Shown here: piece after piece, positions 30,701-43,626 of the stretch
Position numbering within the stretch: position 1 is the stretch's first letter
Layout of the letters: every line of letters begins with the position of its first letter
Assembly: GCA_030374765.1 (NCBI GenBank)
Contig: JARGXX010000068.1
Location: 2,728,001-2,792,000 of the forward strand
Length of the DNA: 64,000 nt
Source of the DNA: Agarophyton chilense
Taxonomy: Eukaryota; Rhodophyta; Florideophyceae; Gracilariales; Gracilariaceae
Reading direction: 5' to 3'
Made by a program: the position numbers and the translations under genes
The notes under the pieces: generated by a model
The model's input: only the letters and a program-made list of their open reading frames with translations
The model's database searches: none
What the model was told of the DNA's origin: nothing

Positions 30701-33200
30701 CGATACGTTTACGTTATCACCCGGGTGGAGGGGTGAATTTTTGCCCGAGTGATGATATCTCACGTCCCCCCAAGCGAAGCGAGGGCGTGATGTCTAACGA
30801 GAGGCAAAATTACACCCTGAGAGATCGTGTGATAACATGTTTGTCTCCCACCAAGGGTGAGACGTAAGACTAACGACATTCGGAGTGTTGTACGGCTTAC
30901 ATAAGTCGTACGCTTGCTCACAGGCTAGCGGGGATCGCGGCGGCAGTGTACGACCTCTCAAACTGTTACAATAAATATCCACTACGCGCTGGCCGGCTCG
31001 CGGTGAGTGCGGGGGACAGCGAAGCAAGGGAGAAATCAGACCTCCGGACCGCTAAAGCTTCTTCCCCGTTGGATTATTGCCCTGCATGCTGCGTCAATGT
31101 CCAACGTCACCCAGTTGTGGGCCCAGCCGAGGGCACTACAAAACCAGAGGCTCATCCCCATCCGCCACTCTTTAACCCAGCAAGCGACCTGCAAGAATAC
31201 CTCCGACATGTTTAACGATGGGTTGAAATTTTACAAGCTGGTTCTTGTCAGGGATGAGATTGATTGTACTGAACAGTCTATCTACTCTTGTTTGACATTT
31301 TTACGATTGTGGTCTCCTATGAGAGCCAAAATCTATCTTTGACGAAGCACAAAAGCAGAAAAATATCAACTACAAACAAGATATCCAGATCGAAGCCGTT
31401 AAGCAAATTGGGCAAATAATAGCCATTAATCCACCGTTCGCTGTATTCACAAGATTGAAATCATCATTAAATGACGAAACGTCCTGTTTTTGCAATCAAA
31501 CCAAGGACTTGGACTCGTTTGCATTTCGTTTTCGCAGACTTGTGGAAGAACACTTGATGCACGTCGATGTTTTGGCGTCGTCTCAAGTCAAAGAAGTTCT
31601 CACTATCACTCTTCTGAACGATGCATTGCTGAGTTTGGAAACCCTTAAGAACAAAAACTTGTAATTGGTTGCTCTAGCGGACGCGAGGAAAGCTTTTGAG
31701 ATTCAGAAAGAAATTTTAGTCACCTAGAAAGCTCTCTCTAATAGGGTTAAGGTACTTGTTGAGCTTAAATTTTTGTTACAACAGGAAAAACTTGTCCATC
31801 TCCTTCGGATAGTGCAGCAACCGTTTTCAAAACAGTCTCTTCGCCTTCTAGAGTTGAATATTTGCCGTGTTAAAGGAATATAACTACCTCAAGGGCTTTT
31901 TTCAGAAAACACAAACGCGAGATATGTAGAGACGGTCTTTTTTTCGACAGGTACTCGTTTTAAACTTGAAATAAATGACGCAGTGATTATTATTATTATT
32001 CTGGCCTCTTTGGCAAAAAGTACCGGAAAGACTTACTTAAAGCCTGAAATCGGAAACATGGTCTCTCAACGAGTAAAGCAGTTTGTTGAACAGTGAGTGT
32101 ACCAGACTAGGGCCGCGTACCAGAAGATGTTTAGCACAGACGCTCATATCATTTTATTTTCTTCTCTTCTTGGTACACCTCCATCGAGCCTATGGAGAAC
32201 AAAGGGGCTGTATAAATTGAAGCCAAAAAAGAAAAATTTAAAACAAGCTAATGTCTGCTACATTTCTGCCACAAAAAACGGTTATCTTGAATTGATCACT
32301 GCAAAAGTTTTAGGTTCTACAAAAAGCGTCTCCGCTCTAAAAGCTACAATTTGTGATCAGAAACGTCTCAAAAAGATAAAGAAAAGGGGCTTCGATCAGA
32401 ATGTAACCGTTCACTAAACAGTCGGCACTAATGTGTGAGAGTGAAGCTTAAAGTTCAGTAAGGCTGCAGAGAAAGATGCTCGATAGGTATACAGTACGCG
32501 CAATACCCAAGAATGAACGAATGAGAAGACAGCGACTGTAGTAACGAACTCCAAAATAGACGTGGAATACCGCTAAACACGAAACATGACCTTTTAAGGA
32601 AGATACTAAAACAAGAAAAATGTGTAAGCCTCAAGGGGGTGCTTGAAGTTTACCACGGAGACGTTAGCCGACCAGGAGGTGCCTCAGTAGATCTCCCAAA
32701 CTTGTGACAACCACCAAGCATCTCCACCAGTCTCTCCAATGCATAATTTCAAGCCAATTTTTTCAGTTGGAGCGCTGTTCAGCGCGCACCGATGCTCTTC
32801 AAAAAAATTTCAAATCAAAACCAGGAAATTCAATTGGAACTCCTTCAAAAATGTTTCAAATAAGTGATTTTTGGAGAGCTCTCCAACGAGGTAACCAACG
32901 GTATTTGCCGCCACAACGCCTCCTTCCCACCACAACTGCAGCGGAACCCCAGCGGGGAAACCAACGGTACTTGCCGCCACCCCACATCCTTCCCGCCACA
33001 ATTGCAGCAAAATATCAATTGCATACAGACATGGCCTTATCAATAAGCAAAAAAGCCACCCATCCCTATATCAAAAGCCAACCATGTTGAAAACATCTCA
33101 CGAAAGGGTAGTGTAGAATTACAACACGCAATCTAGTGTAGGTAGCTGCGTAGGTTGCACTATAAATCTAAGAAGCGAACGTTAGATAGACACGAAATTG
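30701..33200. mobile_element. Degraded element sequence with a gag-like segment (fossil)
   Basis: Segment 31380-31730 (+) reads like the capsid-domain core of an LTR-element gag: a pattern of LDSFAFRFRRLVEEHL followed by SSQVKEVLTITLL and a TL-N-L block. The rest is AT-rich and not recognisable. The remnant is broken in several places and old. No terminal repeats could be paired, so the family (copia or gypsy) is uncertain. Confidence 0.35.
32887..33013 (+). repeat. 66-base direct repeat, two copies
   Basis: The two copies share AACCAACGGTA, TTGCCGCCAC and CTTCCC-CCACAA-TGCAGC with a period of 66 bases (at 32893 and 32959). The period is a whole number of codons, and a frame reading RGNQRYLPP in both copies is open. 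There is no further sign of a gene. Confidence 0.8.
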
Positions 33201-33539
33201 AATCTTTACTTTGAATTGGTAGGAGACGTTGAATTAGAATGACGCTGCTTACTTGGAACGGTAGAGACCCATTACAAGCTCCTAGCCACTGTAAAAGAGC
33301 TCGGAACAATAGAACTACTTTTCTTGTCCGACATCATCATCATTATACTTATCAACCCTCAACCTCCTCTACTACAACAACTTCATCACTGTCAACGTCC
33401 TTCTCGTTCGTCCTTCTCTCGCATTGCCTTTGTACGCCATTTACATCGATTCCGCCGCACCGCCGCCGTTTACGTAGTTTACACCGAATTGCCGTTTGCA
33501 CAACAACCAATCTCTACATATACTCGGTCTCGAGACTTA

Positions 33540-34405
33540 CCCCCAACCTTGAAGAGAATTAGTCAATCCGATATTTTGATACTTTGTTCTCACCACACGC
33601 ACACCAAAATAGGTTCTGGCAAAGGAGGGTCATTTTTCGAAGCTGTAGCCGCTTGCAAAGGATTCCTTGCCGCATTAGAAGATTCTAAGCAAGGAAAGAG
33701 CAAGTAGAACAACCGCATGACGGAAGAGATACTATAAATCTTTTAGATCTGGATGAGAGAAAGGAAGAAAGCCGAATCTTCTTTCAAACCCCCACCACGC
33801 GCGGGTACGGATATTATACAGCGCTACAAAAAAGCACGCGTCGATTGTATACAATTTGAGGATATCATGTTCAGCATGAAATCGAAGAATCCTACCGAAT
33901 CTCCAACCGATGAAGATTTTGTTCGCACTGCTACTGCTGTGTACAGTAAGGAAGCGAATATCAGCAACATATTTGCTTTCAAGACAAGGATCTGCATGTG
34001 GGGATGAGTTTGGAGTTCATAAAAGCACTTTTGTTTTTGGGTAATACTGGGCAGTGGGCGCTTGCTATATCTAGCAGGAACAAAGCAAACGATGCTGTTC
34101 CGAAGAAGATTCCTTCTCATCGAAGCAGTGTGGCACCGACGGTGTGCACAGAGATTGGGGGCAAAGTAGAAGCCGGGATTGAAGATGAAATGCCTCTCAG
34201 ATGGGACCAGAATTCTGCTTCTGTTGGCAGCAAGCGAGCGCACATGCTTTCTAGCCAAACAAATGCCCTTCATCACGGTGCAGACGGGATCGAGGAGCTT
34301 GCTCGGGCAGCAAAGCGTCGGAACTACATCACAGAGGGACTGCTGGAAGTCCAGAAGAAAAATTCGATACAAGATTTGTTCAGGCTACCAGGAACAAACG
34401 CATAA
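33540..34405 (+). pseudogene. PIF/Harbinger accessory (Myb/SANT-like) gene, broken
   Basis: Two frames resemble the accessory DNA-binding protein carried by PIF/Harbinger transposons in plants and protists. Frame 33753-34007 contains RYKKARVDCIQFEDIMFSMK and DEDFVRTATAVYSKEA, like the conserved 'C-x2-F ... D-x-D ... A-x2-Y' block of the family. Frame 33998-34405 has the C-terminal coiled pattern ELARAAKRRNYITEGLLEVQ. Upstream, 33540-33707 may be the SANT portion (SDILILCSHH). At least two frame changes separate the pieces. The transposase of a Harbinger element lies 1.9 kb away in convergent orientation, the usual partner. The assignment rests on pattern only. Confidence 0.42.
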
Positions 34406-36276
34406 TTACTGAACCGCTATACTATAATTGCACAAACAGAAGCTCTGCTTCTTCTTGAGGAGACCTGCGGAAGAGATGAGGAGAGCATCGTGAACAACCG
34501 ATCCCGAATGGAACCTAATTCGTCCTCATTCATGCATTCTGACGATGGTTCAAGCCTGCGTACACAGATTGCATCCGTCAATTCCGGTGCATTTGAAGGA
34601 TTTTAGCGAATGTCAGCCGTATCTATTGAGAACAACGGATCGGCTACGTTGGCCACCGCAGCCGAGGCTGACACCAAAGGAATCCCGACGACGTCCCGCA
34701 CACATCTGTAGCTGTAGTGCAACGGGACGTTCGTCAATGAACACTGGTAATTTACTCTGCAGGAGGAGGGGGAGGGAGAACGGGGGATGGAAAGAGGAGG
34801 TGGGGATGAGCGCGGGAAGTTTGATGTGGTGAGAGGCGTTGACATGAGCACACAGGCTGACTGTGCGCCTGTTCAAAAGCGGAGCAGGTCCGACTCCCAC
34901 TGCAAGCTGTAGGACAACGCTTGGAACGGAGACACCACGAAGATGTTCTGGATCTTCCTCTCTTGAGAGACACGCCTCAGGCGGAGGAGACGCGTCCCAG
35001 CGGAGCACAGAAACAGAGCCACTCTGGAAAGGCACGACGGAGTCGGGTGTAAGACCGAGGCCCATCCGGCGGGATATACCTAGAGTGTTTAGATGAGCAC
35101 GGCACAGTCCAGGATGTGATCAATCCTAGGCGGAGCGGTATCACGGCGATCGTCCGAAAAAGAGCGAGGAAACACTCGTATGAGGTGGACGAGCGGGGTG
35201 AGTGAGGCGGTCACTCACGAGAGCCAAAAAGGAGAGCAAGAGGAAAACGGGGGCGAAACCCTAGACAGGGGCGAGACTATGAAAAGTGTCGGTGATTAAA
35301 TATAAACCCACGGTGGTGGTAGCACTCTGGTTGACAGAGGGGTGGATGAACTAACGTGCAACGGGCGCTCACGCAGTATGCGGTGAAGACGCGCCGAAGG
35401 CGAAGAGTTCAGAGCCAAGACTCCCTCCTTGGGATCTCCCAAGAGGGTGTTTACTGGGGAGCAGTGCTCAACCTCCTAAGTAGTGTGGCGCGCGGCCCCT
35501 GACAGTGGGTGCGCGCCCGAAAAATAGACACTAAATAGCGATAGAGTAGCTAAATAAATACTGAAAATTACTAAATAATACTAACCATTAGGTAGAATCC
35601 GGGCCACGTGTGGCACGCCTCGCACCCGAGCGGCGGCATCCGTGCAGTCCACGTGTTCCACCAGTGTGCACTCCCGGTCCTAACCGGCCGTCGGCACGCA
35701 AGAGCGGTATAGCTTGTCATAGACCAAGCTAGTCCTCAAGCGAGCGAAACCTCTAAGTCCTGGGAAGAAACCCCCTTGAAGGGCATTGTCCTTCACACGC
35801 GTGCGGTAGAGCGCTGCCCAAAGCTCTAAACAAGACGGCGTCACCAGCGTCGCATCGTCGGGCCTGATATGAAACTTGTTAACGCCATCAAAGTTTATGT
35901 TTGCGTTAATTGTGTCCACTGAATCTCCTTTATAAAACGCCACTTCGAAGTGTTGGGCCCATCGCCCGCGCTAGCACCAGTTTCCATACGGCCAATGTGG
36001 CGCAACGTCCTTATAACGACAAAACTTTATCCGGCAGCGCGGCCCAGCTCCTCTCTTTGGTCTCCAACAGCTCCCTTCATTCGCCGCAGCTTGTGCAGGC
36101 AGAAAGCAAAAGCTATTATCGGAGGGAAGAAAAGAAGGGGGCTGGGAGGTTGTATAGAGAGGTGGGCTGTGCTCCCGTTAGAGTGGGATACAATAGGCTA
36201 TAGTATACGGGATACGCAGTAAATAACCAGTACTTACTGAGGAATATTCCTTCGCCGCGGCGCCTTCGGCTTCAAC
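34406..36276. other. GC-rich LTR-like debris between the two Harbinger genes
   Basis: On the - strand, 35700 to 34500 has the look of the LTRs in this window. There is a TATTTATTTAG-type A/T tract near 35550, motifs such as CGCCCCTGTCTAGGGTTTCGC, and short C/T runs. No end pair or target duplication could be found. It may be an old LTR that separated the two Harbinger genes. Low confidence. Confidence 0.25.
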
Positions 36277-37395
36277 TCACATTTGAATTTTGCTACGAAA
36301 CGCGTTCCGGATATGATTAATCAGAACCGATTTCAGCAGATGGTGTAGAGCGGGGAGCTTTATGTCGTCTGCAACGTATACGCGATCCAGACCACCATGC
36401 ACATCGCTTTCATTCACTTTCTTGAAAATCAGATCCGTTGTATCATCTTGCTCGTCATAATAGCGCGAAACTCCCCGACTACCATCACTTGTGTAGGATT
36501 CCTTCCTGACTTCTACTGTCATATTGTGCATGATAGCAGCCGTCAAGGCGATGTTTTGCAGCTTCGCGGCGGACATTTTCTTGGATGGGACAAAGAGACT
36601 GCGGTACCGTCTATACAGAACTCCAAAAAGACGCTTTACACATTTGCGGACAGTTTCTTGCTGTTTGCCATACAATTTATCCTTGTCGGTGAGCGGCATG
36701 CCATTGTCTGCATGAATTTTTTCCATGTCGGGTAGATGCCGTCTGTGAGATAGTAATACCACGTGAGAAGGACCCCATCGACTGTATAGGACGGCTTCAC
36801 GAACGGAAATGTACCAGATAGAACTCTATCGAAGTGTATGCTCACTTCCAAAACATTGAGATCATTGAAACCGCGCGGCAGTCCAAATTGAAAGGACCAT
36901 TTCCACAGGTCCAGATCTGCGATAACCTTCATCCTTAACACAGGTCGTACTTCTTTCCACAACATCACAACCTGTCTCTCTTTCGGGCAATTCTTCTACA
37001 CCCACTCGGCACAGTCTAAACATCTTATTCAACCGGGGAAACCAAATTTCTGCAATTTGACGTTCAATTCGGATTAGGTCGTCCCTACTTGGGTCACGGG
37101 GATACTTTGCTCCGAACGCAGATTGGACTGCAGTGCAAAAGTTCCCCAGGCAGTCGGCAGCGGTCGTCTTCGACACGTTGAACATATCTTCTGCCAGGTC
37201 GCTCGGTATATCGTACGCAATTTTTCGCAAGGCACATATCATTTTGATAAATGTCGATATACTCATGCGACCTGTCGCATCCTGGGTCAGCCCCCGTCGA
37301 AAATAACTGCTGTTCTGCACAACACCAAACAGAATATGTTCAAAAACGGATCGCGGCATGCGAAACCACCTTTAAGGCCTTTTGGAATGGCGACT
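36277..37395 (-). pseudogene. PIF/Harbinger transposase, broken
   Basis: Three overlapping frames on the - strand cover a DDE_4-type transposase in order. First comes RWFRMPRSVFEHILFGVVQ with the FC-AV--FG-KYPRDP block (37395-36862). Next is DLDLWKWSFQFGLPRGFNDL and YYLTDGIYPTW (36968-36636), then QETVRKCVKRLFGVLYRRY and the HNMTVEVRK tail (36762-36277). The order and motifs are those of HARB1/PIF proteins. Two frameshifts lie near 36.9 and 36.7 kb, and a stop lies just before the RWFR block. The first catalytic region (normally G-x-I-D-C-x-H) is not preserved, and the usual glutamate before FGVL is lysine. It is therefore inactive. No terminal inverted repeats were identified. Confidence 0.85.
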
Positions 37396-38639
37396 ATGGC
37401 AATATGGACCAGTTGCGTCCAAGACTCCACTGCAAAACAGGCTTCCTCGTTTTCTGCTTGTACTATCCGCTCTAACAGAGAGATAAGACACCTGCGACAG
37501 CGTTTGGACTGCAGATGGGTCGCTTGCGGCGAAGGATAAGGCGTGGTAGAGCTACAACACCAGCGAGCTGGAAGTGGGGTGTAAGGCCACTACTCGCCAG
37601 CGAGGGTGAATAGTGCAACTGTAAAACGTTGATGGAGCGGAGATACGAGACTGCTCGTGAAGTGGTTGGGGGCTGACTATCTATTATAACTCGTCCGGAT
37701 CTCCGGTTAAGGAATTTTAAGCGAGGAACAGAATAGTCATGATGCCCATGTTGTCTCCTTTACTTGGAGTCGGCGCTCACCTCTGGTACACTATATACTG
37801 TGTGCCAGGGTGAGTGCCCAAATAAATATATAAATAATACCCAGTGGTCAGCCACTTAGCCAAACCACTGTATGGGTATGGTCCCTAATGGACGTCTAGC
37901 TACAAAGGGTAGTAAAACATGCCACGTGGATGGCCACTACATGCGCCGTTGCAAGCCACTCCACTCGTGATACCACGTGTCCCAACACTGTACCCTGCCT
38001 TCTGGCATCCTACGCGGTGTGCCGTTTCATATCACAAGTTTGATGACATCACTCACTTATGAGTTCCAACCGCGACTTCGCGAAAAACCAACCTATCGGA
38101 TTCCCCGATATAGTAGAATACTCTACTGCTTGCCCGAAAATGAAGTCCTTTCCAGTCATGTTGCAGGTGCCTTCAGGCTTTGGAACTTTCAATTGGAAAT
38201 ATGGGTGGGTCACGTAGTGCTTCCAACGCTCGCGTTGAAGAGCAGTGTGGAAGAAAATTTTATAATATTGGAGCCACCAGTTATTACGACACACGTGGCC
38301 AGATTTTGGATTGGAACACCCAACTGGTGCAGATGCTCTAAGCTAATTGTCCACACATTAAAGCGAAAACAAACTTTAATCCGACAATACCAAAAGCGCA
38401 TCAAATACCCAGCTCTTTGCCTCTGCACGAAAACCAAGACCCATCCAGGAAGATACATCTCCTCTCACTATATAAAACTTAAGTGTTCCCTTCGCATGAT
38501 GTCGAACTCAAGAAGCGCGCGCATTCTACCATACACCAATGCCCTACTCTTTAAGAGCAAATGCTACTCCCCGTCTGAACTGCCATGATGAGCTGTGCTC
38601 GGGCACAACATGAATTGAAATCTTGAGACTCTCACAGTA
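37396..38639. other. Element debris, no gene recognised
   Basis: The - strand from 37992 to about 37560 begins TGTTGGGACACGTGG and includes an ATTTATATATTTATTT tract, similar in style to LTRs elsewhere in the window, but no matching end is found. A 203-codon frame at 37977-38588 (+) shows no domain. I see nothing more. Confidence 0.3.
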
Positions 38640-39071
38640 GCCCTATTCAAACGATTTGAGCACAATGTCTCTTGGCAGGCCCTCGCCGCAAAATACTTTG
38701 TCTCAGTTGGTTTTTTGCGTCGGGCGTTCCCCTCATGGTCTCATACCCATCCCGACGCGCAACCGCATCAGCCTGGAGACATACAATTCCATCTGCTATC
38801 CCAGGGCCGGCCGACAACTTTGACACAAAGAGATGAACTGATTCTAACGGAATCCATCCTTCACTTTGCAGAGAATAATAATCTCCTCTCAAGGCAGGGA
38901 GTAAGAGATCTGGTACAAGAATACGTTTCCCTATAGTCGGCCTGTCGCAAAAAGGAAATCACCTTTACAAAAAATCGTCCGTCTGATGGGTTGGTATCAG
39001 TGTTCATGGCACGAAATAATCTGAAGATGCACAACGTCCAAACGATCGAAGATAAACGAGAAAATGCTGTC
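38640..39071 (+). pseudogene. Pogo/CENP-B-type transposase N-terminal fragment
   Basis: The + strand reads GRPTTLTQRDELILTESILH then LLSRQGVRDLVQEYV, and after a stop KEITFTKNRPSDGLVSVFMA. This is the order of the second helix-turn-helix (GRP-x-LT-x-x-E ... LV) and the N-x-RP-G-x-W-x-x-F-x-x-R block of pogo/Tigger-type (DDE_1) transposases. At least one stop interrupts it, and the catalytic domain is missing because an old Ty3/gypsy remnant begins directly after it. Confidence 0.55.
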
Positions 39072-41605
39072 TAGAGGTTGCCCCGAGCAACATTAGAGCC
39101 GTACAGGAGGTCAAGTTGCCACGATCCCAGACAGACGTACGATCCTTTATAAGTTTATGCAACGTCTATCGTCGCTTCGTGAAGGGATTCGCAAAAATAG
39201 CGGCTCCTCTCAACAAGAAGCTCCAGAAAGGTGAACCTGAACGGTTTGAGAATCTATCGGACGACGAAATGGATACTTTTGAGGAATTGAAACGAGCGCT
39301 GTTGTCGCCGCCAATCTTAGCGTTACCGAAAACAGGTCTACCGTACACGCTGGATACAGATGCATCCCATGCCCAAATTGGTTGTTGTCTCATATAGGAG
39401 CAGCACAACGGAGACAAATTACTTATAGGATACTGCAGTCGCGCTATGAATGAGGCGGAGCAGAACTACACGGTAGCCAAGAAGGAATGTCTAGCAATAG
39501 TGTGGAGCATGTTGATGCTCCGTCCATACCTGTATGGTGAGCGCTTTATGTTGTGCACGGACCACGACGCCTTAAGGTGGATCCTCGGACTCGCAGATGC
39601 GTCTGGTAGACTTGCCCGTTTGAGGTTAAGACTGTTGCAGTTTGAATACGACGTACAGTACAGTGCAGGTATCAAGCACAACATAGCTGACGCTATGTCA
39701 CGCTTAAACACCTCAGGGTTAGAGACAGAACCGGTGGACGATGATATCCATTGCTTTTTGGTGTCATCAAACCAAAATGGTACCGGCGAACACCTAGAAG
39801 GATGTTTGGACTTGCCTGAAGAAGGTGCTTTGCGGAACATCGACATGGCAACGCAGATACTGACCCTAGAGGAAACGAACGTCATGCCCGTAACCCGAGA
39901 AGAATTTCTACGGTAACAGGCCCAGGATGCGTACTGCAGAACCCTGGCTGACCAAATTGGTTTCAAAGGATCACCGTTCGATGTGGACCGCAGTGGGTAC
40001 ATCGTGAGAAGGTCAACCTTGGATGGTAGCATTCAAAAGGTGGTTCCGAAGGCATTGCGCCCGAGAGTCTTGTATCTCGCGCACTACCCGTGACTATCGG
40101 GACACCCTGGTGCCACCAGGATGTATTATACCCTCAAACAACAGTTCTATTGGCCTCATATGGCCCATGATGTCTATACCTTTGTAGGTCAATGCGAATC
40201 TTGTGTTCGTACCCGCGGTGGTATTCGAAAGCATCGAAAGTACCTCAAGCTGTTTCCAGCAGCGGGTCCACTGGAGTTTGTTGCAATAGACCTTCTAGGA
40301 TCACTTCCCAAAACCAAAAACCGGTTTCAACACATTCTAGTGATCACCGACAGGTTCTCGAAGCTCACTAGAGCGATACCTTTAAAGAAGACGAAGTCAG
40401 CCACGCTGGCGATCGCGTTCCTCAACAATTGGGTATACCCGTATGGTTCACCACTGGACCTACTCACCGATAACGGTTCAAACTTGGCATCGAAGTTCTT
40501 CGAAGCAGTCTGTAACCTCTTGGGTATCAAGCACTATTTCACTACTGCCTACCACCCGCAGACGAACGGACAGGTCGAGCGCTTTAACCACACATTGGTA
40601 TCAATGCTACGACACTATACAAAAGAGCACCAAACTGGGTGGGATGAGCTGGGGCAACCGCTCACCTACTACTATAACCTTCAGGTACACCGGTCAACGC
40701 AGACCACTCCCTTTGATTTGGTTCTTTCGTGACACCCCCCAGGTATTGTAGTGCAGGGAGATCATACCACCAGCACTGCAGCTGGCGCACTGACCCCTGC
40801 CCAAGTCAAGCGGAATACCCTTGTGAGGTTGAGGAGGGCTCTCAAACATGCAGAGAGCCGCCTCACTGCAGCCCAGAAGCGGTACAAGGCCGACTACGAC
40901 CGTAGGGTAACCAAAGTGGTCTCTGCATCTTCGGGACAATATGTCTACAAAGACAACCCACCTTCAGGTAAAAGACCACGACCGGGTGATGAAGCAGAAG
41001 ATGAAGGTATTGACAGAGATATCAATTCGAAGCTTCTACCGAAATCAGTGGGACCTCATAAGGTATTGAACGCATCAGACCACACCGTTACGGTTGACCA
41101 AGATGGAATACCGAATACGATATCAATTGACCGTATTACGGTAGCACCTGAAACGGTTCAACATCGCATGGAGGCGGGCACCTCAGCCCGAGAGCCGAGA
41201 GCGGTAGCTCTGCGCACTCGACCCTCGGAGGACCCCACCCCAATTGAGGTGGATGATGAACTACAACGGGATGATCCGGATTACAACCCTCTAACAGGGA
41301 CGGAAATGAAACCTCACACGATAACAGCTGGAGCTCCCGACCTGGCTCCCACAAACGAAGCCAACTCGGAACATATGAACCCTGGAGGTGGCGTTCCCCC
41401 GAAAGATCAGGACCAAACCTCAGAGGAATTTCCCGTTGACCGTCTGTTGGGCCACACGCGAACCTACAATGGTCTGAAGTACACCGTCAGGTGGTACGGC
41501 TGGGGCCCAGAAGGAGACACTCTCGAACCCCCAGCCGCAATACCCCCACACTTCCGTATCAGGTATTGGCGCCGTCCCAAGGAGCCGATGCCTGCAGATG
41601 GCTAA
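39072..41605 (+). mobile_element. Ty3/gypsy chromovirus remnant (fossil), 3' half of pol
   Basis: Recognisable parts in order are the end of reverse transcriptase and connection (39072-39400), RNase H (39400-39740), integrase with its zinc-binding and catalytic domains (about 40080-40740), and a C-terminal region ending in a chromodomain (about 41430-41580). The gag, protease and most of the reverse transcriptase are absent. It is broken, with a handful of breaks, and clearly older than the element at 45114-55366, to which its protein is related but distinct. No LTR pair was identified. Confidence 0.9.
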
Positions 41606-43020
41606 CCTTAGACCTTCGTTGTACTCAGGCCTAAGGAAGGGGGAGAAAAGACGTCGTTTTCCGCAGAAGGTGGACGCATATATGTGTCAGACTACCTACA
41701 AAGGAGTACAAGAAAGAACAACCAAATGTAACAGTAGAGGAGACAAGAAGAGAAAAAAATTTACTTTAAGAAGGACCTGTCGGTTTAGGAGCAATGGAAT
41801 CAGGAGGACCCGTGTTATTGACCACCCACGGAGAAAATCTTGCAGGAATGATAGGATCCATCTACCTAGGAGGTAGCAAAGGAGCGGTAGCCCCGCCACT
41901 GGGGTCGAGAAGCCAGGAAACCTTCAGGTAAATGCCGGACAGTACGGTTGCGGTCGCGACGCCGCCAATTATGGGAAGTACTACCTGAAGGGCTGTCGAG
42001 CCGTGGAAACGACCAGGCGGGACGGCGCTGCGCAGGGACCTAGAAGGGGAATGAAGTTGGAGTAGTCGGAAAGGATGCGATACCAACTTTGTTAGACAGT
42101 AGGCGATGCGGAAGCAGAATCTCAAGCAAGAAGGGCCACTACCGAAAAGGTGTCCGCGAACGCGTTAGTTACCCTGCATCTCCATCATAACAGTCCCTAC
42201 CTGAATGGTTGTCGCTCAAATCGGGCGCAGACGTCGTCGCGCGCCCTCCCCAACCGATACTGGTGCCGAGTTCTGAACCTCAAGGGATCGCGTGTCGTGT
42301 ACAGACACCACTCTGATGCCCGCGCCGCCGTCGCCCGCTACCACTGTATGGTGTGATGGACGGGGACACGGGGCGTGCCTCACGGGTAGGAAGCGGGTCT
42401 GTCGTACAGTGGCAGAAGGTTTGACCCTTGAGGTTGTCAATACACTACACTGACCTTGTAGGTGATGGATGCAAGGGATCATCGGCCATGCAGCTCCGGG
42501 CGAGCTACCATCTAGGTGTTGTCAGCCACGTGTAGTTCTGACATGTACCTTCTGGTTGAGTAATTGTTAGTGATAGTAATTGTGATTATGTGTATTTTAG
42601 TACAGTAGTTAAGTGGCCACCTGGTACTGTGGCCAGTGTTGGCCAGGTCTCTGACACTAGGTCAGAGACCGTGCCTTGCTCGCTCCTCCCGGGTGATCTG
42701 GAGAGTGCAGTCCACTGCATATAGGGAACTGCACCTCCCCCATCCTAATCTGATAAAGACAGGCATCACTTGGGTCACGACTATACCTTTTGGTTCATTG
42801 TTTCTCAACTACCACACAGGCTTTCCCGCGCGTCGACGCCTACTATCGTTCACCTACACGATATAGGCTAGTCGCCGCGCCGTTTGCCCCTGCGGGTTTT
42901 CACGGTGCCCTGTTACCATCCAGGTGTACTACGTCTACCTTCTAAGGTTGAGCGTCAACACGCTCCCTACGGTTGAGCGTCACTACGCTCCCGACACAAG
43001 ACAGTAGCATACCCCAGAGG
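41606..43020. other. 3' flank of the Ty3/gypsy remnant, possible old LTR
   Basis: The distance from the chromodomain to about 42518 is close to that between chromodomain and 3' LTR in the young element. The sequence from 42518 (TGTTGTCAGCCACGTG) to about 43000 has LTR-like composition, a small palindrome (42644-42668, GGTCTCTGAC and its complement) and a repeated GGTTGAGCGTCA-ACGCTCCC motif (42945-42990). No target duplication or partner copy was found. Confidence 0.3.
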
Positions 43021-43024
43021 TGAT

Positions 43025-43545
43025 TGTACGAAATTTACGAAAAGAAACTCGTCGTTTGTCTACTCGCCAAAATGGGGTTTGATCTTTCATGTCATGGGGA
43101 GCCTTTTTGTTTTATGGTGTTTTAAAGAAAATCTTTCTTAGCGGCAAACAAAAATGCAATGATGTATTGCAACACTTTGGAACAAGAGTGGTAGCCGTTT
43201 GTAGCTGAAAAGTTTAAAGAATAGTCTCTTTATATTTTTGAACAGGACAATGCATCAATTCACACCGTAAACGTTATGCATGAAGGATGAGCACAAAAGC
43301 GTATTGCTGTTCTGCCGTGGCCAGCAATATCTCCTGACCTAAATAGAATAGACAATGTTTGGGAGGATATGGCTCATAAAGTGTACGCGGGACATAAACA
43401 GTTCGAATCAGTGAAAGAGCTGAAGGCTACTATGATAGAGGTTTGGAAGAACTTGGCCAATTATTTCCTCTTTAACTTATATGGCAGCATTAAAAGACGT
43501 CTCCTAGCTGTCATTGACACAAAAGGAGAGGCCAAAAGATATTAA
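43025..43545 (+). pseudogene. Tc1/mariner transposase C-terminal fragment
   Basis: The + strand encodes EQDNASIHTVNVMHEG, then LPWPAISPDLNRIDNVWEDM and a basic C-terminus ending at the TAA at 43543-43545. These are the second and third catalytic blocks of a Tc1-type DDE transposase. The third acidic residue is Asp where the family usually has Glu. Several stops interrupt it, and the N-terminal DNA-binding half is missing. It is a different copy from the Tc1 element at 44715-57175. Confidence 0.8.
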
Positions 43546-43626
43546 AAGGGTCGCCGTGAGCTCATAGAAAGCCTGTGCGCGTTTAATTTTCGCGGTCTAG
43601 ATTGCTAGTGCTGCACTGTTTTATGC

